From the NCBI GenBank assembly GCA_913051905.1, contig CAJXBY010000057.1, positions 1 to 13,834 on the forward strand: 13,834 bases of DNA, given 5' to 3'. Positions 6,937 through 12,831 of the stretch are shown here, piece after piece. The translations under genes and the position numbers were made by a program. The notes beneath the pieces are model-generated. The model saw only the letters and a program-made list of their open reading frames with translations. It searched no databases and was not told where the DNA came from. Each line of letters opens with the position of its first letter. Position 1 is the stretch's first letter. This stretch comes from an uncultured Gammaproteobacteria bacterium (GTDB lineage: Bacteria > Pseudomonadota > Gammaproteobacteria > Arenicellales > UBA868).

Positions 6937-8142
6937 TCATGTCCGTTCCAGTAGCATGGCGATCCCCTGTCCAACCCCGACACACATCGTACACAAGGCG
7001 TAACGGGCCTGGCGTTGTTTAAGCTCGTAAGCTGCGGTTGTGACCAGTCGTGCCCCACTCATACCCAGCGGATGGCCCAGGGCGATGGCACCGCCATTGG
7101 GATTGACGCGCGGGTCGTCGTCATCGAGGCCGAGCTCTCGGGTGACTGCGAGCGCCTGAGCGGCAAACGCCTCGTTCAGTTCAATGACATCGATCTGGTC
7201 CAGACTCAGATCTGCGATCTCAAGGACCCGGCGGCTGGCCGAAACCGGGCCGATACCCATGATGCGTGGTTCAACGCCTGCACTTGCCATACCGAGGATC
7301 CGGGCGAGCGGTTCACTCGTTCCAGCCAGTTCGCAGTGGCTGCTGCCGATCAGCACAGCACAGGCTCCATCATTGATTCCTGACGAATTGCCGGCAGTCA
7401 CGGACCCGTCGACACGGAAGGGCGTTGGCAGTGTAGCGAGCTTTTCAAGCGTCGAATCCGTTCGGGGATGCTCGTCGGTGTCGTACAGAACCGGCTCTGA
7501 GTGCCTGCCAGGGTCCGCTACAGGTACGATCTCGTGTTCAAAGCGTCCGCTTTCACGGGCGCTGTGGCATTTTTGCTGTGACCACAGGGCAAACTGGTCT
7601 TGGTCTTCCCGGCTGACCGAGAATTCGGCAGCGACGTTCTCAGCAGTCTCCGGCATGGAGTCGACCCCATACTGTGATTTGAGCAGAGGGTTGACGAATC
7701 GCCAGCCGATCGTCGTGTCGTACAGCTCGGTCTGGCGGCCAAAAGGTTGTGCGGTTTTGGGAAGTACAAAAGGGGCTCTCGACATGGATTCGACGCCACC
7801 GGCGATGGCGGCATCGATTTCCCCGCAGCGGATGGCCCGCGCTGCGGCACCAACGGCTTCCATCCCCGAACCACAGAGTCGGTTGACCGTCACTGCGGGA
7901 ACGTCGGTGGGCAAACCGGCCAGCAGGGTGCTCATGCGCCCGACATTACGGTTGTCTTCACCGGCCTGGTTGGCACAGCCCATAAAGACATCGCCGATCA
8001 CGGCAGGATCGAATTCGGGGTTTCTGGACAGCAGGGCACGCAGCGGTACAGCCGCGAGATCATCCGTTCGGATACCCGAGAGCATGCCGCCATAGCGGCC
8101 AATGGGGGTTCGTACGGCATCATAAATCAGGGCATCTGTCAT
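6937..8142 (-). CDS. paaJ: 3-oxoadipyl-CoA thiolase (PaaJ/PcaF type)
   Basis: This is a degradative thiolase of 401 residues, the normal size for PaaJ/PcaF. The nucleophilic cysteine is C90 in [10 protein letters not shown]. The second catalytic set is NEAFAAQ (323-329), [11 protein letters not shown] with H357, and TMCVGVGQG with C387. In the paa pathway PaaJ cleaves both 3-oxo-5,6-dehydrosuberyl-CoA and 3-oxoadipyl-CoA, yielding acetyl-CoA and finally succinyl-Co[13 protein letters not shown] (59-70) resembles the 3-oxoadipyl-CoA branch rather than short-chain acetoacetyl-CoA thiolases. The ATG overlaps the paaI stop as ATGA (4 bases), indicating coupled translation. A role purely in the beta-ketoadipate pathway (pcaF) is possible, but its position between paaI and paaK favours paaJ. 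Confidence 0.92.
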   Translation of the reverse strand: MTDALIYDAVRTPIGRYGGMLSGIRTDDLAAVPLRALLSRNPEFDPAVIGDVFMGCANQAGEDNRNVGRMSTLLAGLPTDVPAVTVNRLCGSGMEAVGAAARAIRCGEIDAAIAGGVESMSRAPFVLPKTAQPFGRQTELYDTTIGWRFVNPLLKSQYGVDSMPETAENVAAEFSVSREDQDQFALWSQQKCHSARESGRFEHEIVPVADPGRHSEPVLYDTDEHPRTDSTLEKLATLPTPFRVDGSVTAGNSSGINDGACAVLIGSSHCELAGTSEPLARILGMASAGVEPRIMGIGPVSASRRVLEIADLSLDQIDVIELNEAFAAQALAVTRELGLDDDDPRVNPNGGAIALGHPLGMSGARLVTTAAYELKQRQARYALCTMCVGVGQGIAMLLERT

Positions 8143-8594
8143 GTTATCTGATCCGGATTGTTGTCCAGAAGGGTCTGGTTGATGGACCTGGATTTCCCGC
8201 GGAAAAGGGCCACTCGGCTTCCGTCGGCAAGATTCACACTGACATCGTAGACGCCGTTGCGTCCACGAAGAAACTGCTCGACCGCCGTTGCCGTCAGTCT
8301 TTCTCCGCGTTTGACGGGGACCAGGAACTCGACCTGGCAGCTTACCGCTACGCTGACCTGGTTGCGTGTATTGCAGGCATGCGCGAATGCACTGTCGGCC
8401 AGTGTGAAGATCATACCGCCGTGGCAGTTGCCGTGACCGTTGAGCATGTCATCACGAACAATCATGGACAATTGCGCGTAGCCCGGGCTGGCATCATCAA
8501 CCATCATGCCGAGCATACGCGAGCACCGGTCAGCGCGATGCATGTGATCACTGCAGGCCCTGGCGGTCGACAGACTGTCCGAGGTAGCGTTCAA
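8139..8594 (-). CDS. paaI: Hydroxyphenylacetyl-CoA thioesterase PaaI
   Basis: PaaI is a cytosolic hotdog-fold thioesterase that hydrolyses dead-end CoA esters (such as ring-hydroxylated phenylacetyl-CoA) to recover CoA. The core motif is LNGHGNCHGG followed by IFTLADSAFAHACN; the aspartate of LAD corresponds to the catalytic Asp of E. coli PaaI. FLVPVKRGERLTATA, GRNGVYDVSV and VALFRGKSRSI complete the family pattern. The start is uncertain. The TTG at 8594 (151 residues) has a GGA 8 bases upstream and gives an N-terminus like E. coli's. The ATG at 8543 (134 residues) lacks a ribosome site and would trim the first helix. An open frame extends to 8759 but overlaps the preceding gene and shows no family similarity. 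The stop overlaps the thiolase ATG. Confidence 0.88.
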   Translation of the reverse strand: MNATSDSLSTARACSDHMHRADRCSRMLGMMVDDASPGYAQLSMIVRDDMLNGHGNCHGGMIFTLADSAFAHACNTRNQVSVAVSCQVEFLVPVKRGERLTATAVEQFLRGRNGVYDVSVNLADGSRVALFRGKSRSINQTLLDNNPDQIT

Positions 8595-8739
8595 AAGAAG
8601 TTTTCCAAAGTTATGGGCCGGTTCGGCGAAATACGGATTTCTAACAGCAAAAAAAGATCGTATCACATCGGAAGGGGACCGGTTCCCTCGGTCAGATTCA
8701 AAGGTAAGGCACGGCCTTGATTGATGCCGGGTAACAAAG

Positions 8740-9534
8740 TCAGGACGAACCCGGTACAACGTGGATTATGTCTGGACTCTCGGGCAGTAGTGCACCGCCG
8801 TCGACGGTGATCGTCTGGCCGGTGACGTAACGGGCCTCATCACTGGCGAGATAAACCATGGCCCAGGCGATATCGTCGGGCTCACCGAGAGTACCGAGCG
8901 GAATGTACTGCTCGATTCGACGTCGTTGTTCGGGGTCACCGAGGAGGCCTTCTGATTTTGCAATGTAGCCCGGTTCAACGGCGTTGACGGTGATGCCATC
9001 ACTGGCGAGTTCCAGTGCTGCACCTCGAACGAAGGCATTGACACCGCCCTTTGCCGCACCGTAATGCACGGCGCCCGGCATGGCGACACGGGGTCCGGTC
9101 ACCGAAGACGTCACCAGAAATCGTCCTTGCCCTGATTGCCGCAGCCAGGGTAGGGCGGCTTTGACCAGCCGGAAACACGCTTTGAGGTTGATCGACAGAG
9201 TGGTCTCCAGATCGCTCTCCTCCAGCGTTTCAAGTGGTGACCAAGGGCATACACCGGCGTTGTGCACGACAATATCCAGCCCGCCGAGCTGGACTGCGGC
9301 GTCTTGAACAGCCGCCGCAGCGCCGTCCGGTCCTTCCAGGTCGAGCGGCAAGGCAATCGCCGACAGGCCCTGCTGCTGAAGAGCATCGGTAACCGTCTGG
9401 GCAGTGCTCAGGGTGCGATTGGCTGCCGCGACGTGGGCGCCGCACTCGGCGAAGCGTCGAACAATCGCGGGTCCAATGGCGCGACCCACTCCGGTCACGA
9501 GCACTTTTCGGCCGGCGAGTCTCTTGTCAGACAT
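8740..9534 (-). CDS. UcpA-like short-chain dehydrogenase/reductase
   Basis: This 264-residue classical SDR should be an NAD(P)-dependent oxidoreductase acting on an alcohol or ketone. The cofactor-binding motif is TGVGRAIG at residues 14-21. HNAG is at 91-94, the catalytic serine is most likely S144 in TSSVTG, and the YGAAK motif gives Y158 and K162. VNAVEPGYI (183-191), YVTGQ and VDGGALLPE (244-252) complete the family pattern. The C-terminal DGG-LPE ending resembles the UcpA branch as I recall it. The start is well supported: ACGGAG lies 6 bases before the ATG. It is the promoter-proximal gene of the leftward paaIJKX set, 145 bases ahead of the preferred paaI start. No substrate can be assigned. 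Its place in the operon suggests a CoA-ester or aromatic side-chain alcohol, which is inference. Confidence 0.85.
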   Translation of the reverse strand: MSDKRLAGRKVLVTGVGRAIGPAIVRRFAECGAHVAAANRTLSTAQTVTDALQQQGLSAIALPLDLEGPDGAAAAVQDAAVQLGGLDIVVHNAGVCPWSPLETLEESDLETTLSINLKACFRLVKAALPWLRQSGQGRFLVTSSVTGPRVAMPGAVHYGAAKGGVNAFVRGAALELASDGITVNAVEPGYIAKSEGLLGDPEQRRRIEQYIPLGTLGEPDDIAWAMVYLASDEARYVTGQTITVDGGALLPESPDIIHVVPGSS

Positions 9535-9561
9535 GATGAACTCCGTTTGATGCCTGTGTTG

Positions 9562-9591
9562 ATTAAAAATTCACGTGTCGGTTGTTCTCCA
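9562..9591 (-). promoter_or_regulatory. Weak candidate promoter of the SDR-paaI-paaJ-paaK-paaX operon
   Basis: Read on the minus strand, TGGAGA (bases 9591-9586, 4 of 6 matches to TTGACA) precedes TTTAAT (9567-9562, 5 of 6 matches to TATAAT) with an 18-base spacer, ahead of the SDR start at 9534. It is the best pair I found in this gap but is only a weak match. It coincides with the inverted repeat at 9572-9604, so it would be controlled by whatever binds there. Confidence 0.3.
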
Positions 9592-9604
9592 CGGGCGACA
9601 CGTG
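9572..9604. promoter_or_regulatory. Perfect 9-bp inverted repeat CACGTGTCG-N15-CGACACGTG, candidate operator
   Basis: CACGTGTCG at 9572-9580 and CGACACGTG at 9596-9604 are exact reverse complements separated by 15 bases. They lie in the 161-base gap between the divergently transcribed SDR and aminotransferase genes. A second, nested repeat (TCCACG 9588-9593 with CGTGGA 9601-9606) shares the right arm, so the DNA could also form an alternative hairpin. Placement between divergent starts and the lack of a following T-run argue for a dimeric regulator's binding site rather than a terminator. The regulator is unknown; the half-sites differ from the repeat upstream of paaA, so it is probably not PaaX. 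Confidence 0.5.
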
Positions 9605-9695
9605 GATCAGTTTCCGCCAGCTGGCGTCAAGATACAGTAGTATTCTGCATGCTCGAGCACCCCTGGTGTAACTGATCCTAAAGGAGAACTGAATC

Positions 9696-11093
9696 ATGGC
9701 AACTCACTCAGCGGCCCTGGCTGACACCTTGATCACCGGCCGGCCAGAACCGGATCTCGATCATCTTCGTGCCCGCAATGCACGCAGTGTGTGGCATCCG
9801 ATGGCGCATCCGGGTGCGCAACAGGCTAACCCACCTCGCATCATTACGGCGGCAGACGGCGTCTATATCCAGGATGACGAGGGTCACCGCGTGATCGATG
9901 CAGTCGGGGGTATCTGGAATGTGAACCTGGGTTATTCCTGTGTCCCGATCAAACAGGCCATCGCGCAGCAGCTGGACGTGTTGCCTTTTTATTCGTCCTT
10001 CAAGGGGACGACCAGCACCCGGTTGATTGAGTTGGCCGACCGATTGGTCGGCGTGCTCGAGCCCGAGGGTATGCGGCGGGCATTTTTTACCTCAGGGGGT
10101 AGCGACAGCGTTGAGACCGCGTTGCGATTGACTCGCCAGTTTTGGAAACTGGCCGGCCAGCCGGGCAAAGTAAAGTTCTTGTCATTCAAAAGAGGTTATC
10201 ACGGTACCCATTTTGGCGGGGCTTCGATCAATGGTAATGACCGCTTCCGCAAGAGCTATGAGCCGTTGCTGCCCGGCTGTATCCAGCTGCCGTTCCCATC
10301 GCTTTACCACAATCCCTTTGGCATAGACGACATCGACGAGTTGACCGATGTCTGTCTCAGGCAGATCGAGCAGGAGATCAACTACCAGGGTGCGGAGAGC
10401 ATCGCAGCTTTTATCGCGGAACCGGTGCTCGGTGCCGGCGGGATTCTGGTGCCGCCGTCTGGGCTGTGGCCGGCACTACGGGCACTGTGTGACAAATACG
10501 ATATTCTCTTGATCGCTGATGAAGTCGTCACCGGTTTCGGACGAACCGGTTCTTGGTTCGGTGCCAGGGCCTGGGGTGTAAAGCCCGATATGATGTGTTT
10601 TGCCAAAGCCATTACCTCCGGGTATTTTCCGTTCGGGGCGCTGATGCTCAACGAGCGCATTGAAACCGTGTTCATGGAAAGCGGTCCTGACGGTGCGATC
10701 GGTCATGGTTATACGTACTCCGGCCACCCGGTCGGTTGTGCTGCCGCGCTCGCGACGATGGATGTCACGTTCAGTCAGGACCTGCCCGGCAATGCGTTGG
10801 CACGGGGCGAGCAGTTGATGAGCGCGCTCAAGTCGTTGCAGTCAGAACACCCGATGATCGGTGATGTGCGGGGGAAGGGGCTGATGGTGGGCATTGAACT
10901 GGTGGCTGACCGGGATTCCAAAACGCCCCTGGATCCGCAGCTTGGAGAAGCGCTGTCTGACCGGGTATTCGCGGCTGGTGCGATGATCCGGGTTTCCGGG
11001 AATATCATCATCATGTCACCCCCACTGGTGATCACGGAATCCGAGATTGAATCCCTGGTGCAGGCACTGTCTGTCGGCTTTGCAGGCAGCTGA
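9696..11093 (+). CDS. Class III pyridoxal-phosphate aminotransferase (omega-amino acid/amine type)
   Basis: The 465-residue protein is a fold-type I, class III (omega) aminotransferase, a family that moves the distal amino group of beta-alanine, taurine, putrescine or similar amines to pyruvate or 2-oxoglutarate. The N-terminal VWHPMAHPG (32-40) is typical of the group. The phosphate-binding turn is SGGSDSVE at 133-140, the ring-stacking position is in YHG (168-170), the pyridine-binding aspartate is D275 in LIADEVVTGFGRTG, and the PLP lysine is K304 in CFAKAITSGYFPFG. HGYTYSGHPVGCAAALA (337-353) is also conserved. The ATG at 9696 has AAGGAG at 9681-9686 with a 9-base spacer. It sits divergent to the paa operon and upstream of the tct transporter. 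The amine donor cannot be assigned from sequence. Confidence 0.93.
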   Translation: MATHSAALADTLITGRPEPDLDHLRARNARSVWHPMAHPGAQQANPPRIITAADGVYIQDDEGHRVIDAVGGIWNVNLGYSCVPIKQAIAQQLDVLPFYSSFKGTTSTRLIELADRLVGVLEPEGMRRAFFTSGGSDSVETALRLTRQFWKLAGQPGKVKFLSFKRGYHGTHFGGASINGNDRFRKSYEPLLPGCIQLPFPSLYHNPFGIDDIDELTDVCLRQIEQEINYQGAESIAAFIAEPVLGAGGILVPPSGLWPALRALCDKYDILLIADEVVTGFGRTGSWFGARAWGVKPDMMCFAKAITSGYFPFGALMLNERIETVFMESGPDGAIGHGYTYSGHPVGCAAALATMDVTFSQDLPGNALARGEQLMSALKSLQSEHPMIGDVRGKGLMVGIELVADRDSKTPLDPQLGEALSDRVFAAGAMIRVSGNIIIMSPPLVITESEIESLVQALSVGFAGS

Positions 11094-11108
11094 TACGTGC
11101 GTTACGCC

Positions 11109-11137
11109 TTGAAATGACCCGATGTCTTCACTAAAGT
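11109..11137 (+). promoter_or_regulatory. Candidate distal promoter upstream of tctC
   Basis: TTGAAA (11109-11114, 5 of 6 matches) is followed after 17 bases by TAAAGT (11132-11137, 4 of 6 matches) in the gap after the aminotransferase. It would give a leader of just over 100 bases. No terminator is visible after the aminotransferase stop, so read-through from that gene could also serve tctC. Confidence 0.35.
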
Positions 11138-11204
11138 GACAAAGGTAACTCGCTGGAAACAGTGCGACGCCCCTGAGAATCCAGGTTCTTACGGTATCGG
11201 CCGA

Positions 11205-11232
11205 CTGAAAAGCGGGGTGCGATGTATACAAT
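11205..11232 (+). promoter_or_regulatory. Candidate proximal promoter upstream of tctC
   Basis: CTGAAA (11205-11210, 4 of 6 matches) and TACAAT (11227-11232, 5 of 6 matches) are separated by 16 bases. Transcription would start near 11239, almost directly before the GGAGGA ribosome site at 11241-11246, which makes for a very short leader. The extended TATACAAT context is the most promoter-like AT stretch in this gap. Confidence 0.35.
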
Positions 11233-11252
11233 CCAACCGTGGAGGATAGGAA

Positions 11253-12212
11253 ATGAAAATTACATTAAAACTGGTCGTGCTGGGACTCCTGGCGTCTTTT
11301 CTGGTGCTCGGTTCAGCAGCTCGGGCGGAGTATCCGGAAAAGCCCGTGACGTTTATCGTGCCCTGGCCCCCGGGTGATCTCGAAGATATCGTCACCCGCA
11401 TGATCGCCGAAGAATTTCAGAAAGAGTATGGTGTTGCTGCAGCCGTGGTGAACAAACCCGGCGGCGGTGGGGGTCCGTTCCCGGGTGCCGCCGAAGTCGC
11501 GAATGCACCTGCTGACGGCTATACCATCGGGTCGTTCGTCATCGGTGTACCGATCATCGGTCCGCTCGTTGGTGTGCCAGGATTTGAAGATCCTGATCTC
11601 TTTGAGCCTGTCGGTATTTTTATCATCTATCCGTTTCTGCTCGCTGCCAAGGGAGATGCCCCGTACAGCAACATGGCCGAACTCGCCGAGTACGCTAAGT
11701 CCAACAAAGTGGCCCTGGGTCACTTCGGTTACGGTCTGATTCCGACCCGTGCAACCATTGTGGCCGCGATGGAGCTTGGCTTCGAGTTTGGCAGCGAAGC
11801 GGCATTTGATATGAACGACTGCAATACGCTGGCGAGTGGTGATGCCGATGTGATCAACACCACAGCAGCCCTGGTCCTGCCGTGTTTGGATGATCTGAAC
11901 ATTCTGGCAACGATCACCGGACCCGACCGGACATCGGTGACGCCCAATGTCGCGACCCTTACTGAGCAGGTACCCGGTATCGACGTGCCCACCCTCTGGA
12001 ACGGTCTCTTCGTTAAGAAGGGAACGCCGCAGATCGTCAAGGACAAGCTCGCGGCCGTCGCCAAGCGGGTGGTGGCGAGTGATGCGGTCGCAAGAGTTGC
12101 CAAGGACACCGGCGGCATCTTCTTCTGGGAAGGTCCGGCTGAAGCCAAAGCACGCATAGCACGCGACTGGAAATCTACCGAATGGATGTTTAAGAAGATG
12201 GGTGACCTGTAA
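11253..12212 (+). CDS. tctC: Tripartite tricarboxylate transporter periplasmic binding protein (TctC/Bug family)
   Basis: This is an extracytoplasmic solute receptor of 319 residues, close to the usual family size of about 320. Residues 1-25 form a signal peptide: a positive start (MKITLK), a hydrophobic core (LVVLGLLASFLVLG) and an ARA cleavage site before EYPEKPV. The mature protein opens with the hallmark YPEKPVTFIVPWPPG, then D45 in the LEDIVTR segment, and NKPGGGGGPFPG followed by PADGYTIG (residues 67-93). Bug proteins usually bind dicarboxylates, tricarboxylates or aromatic acids through backbone contacts in this loop; the ligand here is unknown. Two cysteines, C190 and C211, could form a disulfide in the periplasm. 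GGAGGA with a 6-base spacer supports the start. An intrinsic terminator follows the gene, separating it from tctB. Confidence 0.93.
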   Translation: MKITLKLVVLGLLASFLVLGSAARAEYPEKPVTFIVPWPPGDLEDIVTRMIAEEFQKEYGVAAAVVNKPGGGGGPFPGAAEVANAPADGYTIGSFVIGVPIIGPLVGVPGFEDPDLFEPVGIFIIYPFLLAAKGDAPYSNMAELAEYAKSNKVALGHFGYGLIPTRATIVAAMELGFEFGSEAAFDMNDCNTLASGDADVINTTAALVLPCLDDLNILATITGPDRTSVTPNVATLTEQVPGIDVPTLWNGLFVKKGTPQIVKDKLAAVAKRVVASDAVARVAKDTGGIFFWEGPAEAKARIARDWKSTEWMFKKMGDL

Positions 12213-12242
12213 CCGGTCAGAAAGACTCGCTTGAGGTTCCCG

Positions 12243-12271
12243 GTCGGGCGGCATAGCCGCCCGACTTTTTT
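12243..12271 (+). terminator. Rho-independent terminator between tctC and tctB
   Basis: GTCGGGCGGC (12243-12252) pairs perfectly with GCCGCCCGAC (12256-12265) around an ATA loop, and six T residues follow at once (12266-12271). The 10-bp GC-rich stem and T-run make this a textbook intrinsic terminator. There is no A-run on the left flank, so it should act only on rightward transcripts. It sits 30 bases after the tctC stop and 12 bases before the tctB start, so tctBA expression would require read-through. Confidence 0.92.
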
Positions 12272-12283
12272 CAGGATGTAAGC

Positions 12284-12823
12284 TTGATAGATTCATCCGA
12301 TAAAACCCGGTCCACCGCGGCCATCAACTTCTTCTGTTCGGCATTCATTGTGGTGGTGACACTGGTCCTGGCGAGCCAGCTGGACAATCAGACTCGGTGG
12401 ATCAAGCGAGTTGATCTTGTGATGCAACCGGGGTTCTTCCCGGCCGTCGGGCTGTTGGTGATGGGTGTTCCGGCACTGGTTCTTTCTGTAGTGTCGTTTC
12501 GCGATATGCGTTCCGGCATCAATCTGGAATCACCCCGCATCATCGTAGCCGGCTTTCATCGCTGCTGCGAATTTGCCGTGTGGTTCCTGGTCTATGTCTA
12601 CATTATCCGGTGGGTGGGCTATCTGATGGCAACGCTGCTGTTTATGCCTGCGCTCAGTCTGCGGGTCGGATTTCGAGGTGTACGCTGGATGACAACAGCA
12701 GTGCTGATCGGGCTGGTGATCGTGCTGCTGTTCAGGACCGGACTTCAGGTTCGTTTACCGGAGGGTTATATCTATGGTTACCTGCCCCCGGAGTTTCGTA
12801 ACTTCATGATCCGCAATTTCTGA
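12284..12823 (+). CDS. tctB: Tripartite tricarboxylate transporter small membrane subunit TctB
   Basis: TctB is the small integral inner-membrane subunit of the TctCBA transporter; its exact role is not well defined. The 179-residue protein has hydrophobic segments at about residues 14-33, 51-72, a long pair at 96-126, and 135-151, consistent with the usual four or five helices. The C-terminus RLPEGYIYGYLP resembles the family's PLP-containing tail. The start is a TTG at 12284 preceded by AGGA with a 7-base spacer; no in-frame ATG occurs before the first membrane segment. The gene begins 12 bases after the T-run of an intrinsic terminator and ends 8 bases before the tctA ATG. Confidence 0.87.
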   Translation: MIDSSDKTRSTAAINFFCSAFIVVVTLVLASQLDNQTRWIKRVDLVMQPGFFPAVGLLVMGVPALVLSVVSFRDMRSGINLESPRIIVAGFHRCCEFAVWFLVYVYIIRWVGYLMATLLFMPALSLRVGFRGVRWMTTAVLIGLVIVLLFRTGLQVRLPEGYIYGYLPPEFRNFMIRNF

Positions 12824-12831
12824 AACTTTCC

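Noticed and set aside
6891..7058. N-terminal extension of PaaK by 56 residues
   Set aside because: It would overlap the 3' end of the thiolase gene and lacks family similarity; MTVSKVLENE at 6890 matches the expected N-terminus.
7184..8095. Long plus-strand open frame (303 codons) opposite the thiolase gene
   Set aside because: The thiolase on the other strand has all catalytic motifs; the plus-strand product is low-complexity, rich in Ser, Pro and Arg, and matches nothing I know.
8650..8695. Intrinsic terminator on the minus strand before paaI
   Set aside because: The T-run is present, but the only stem is about five pairs with a G-T wobble and lies well upstream of it, so it does not form a credible terminator.
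8595..8759. Extension of PaaI by 55 residues to a TTG overlapping the SDR stop
   Set aside because: The extra residues have no similarity to PaaI, and the protein would be far longer than the usual 140 or so residues.
9641..9647. TATTCTG in the divergent gap as a second copy of the paaA-upstream CAGAATA half-site
   Set aside because: A single 7-base match on either strand is expected by chance about once or twice in a window of this size, and no second arm is present.
11313..12296. Minus-strand open frame (327 codons) opposite tctC
   Set aside because: It would run through the tctC terminator stem and is antisense to a gene with a signal peptide and family motifs; its own product has no recognisable features.
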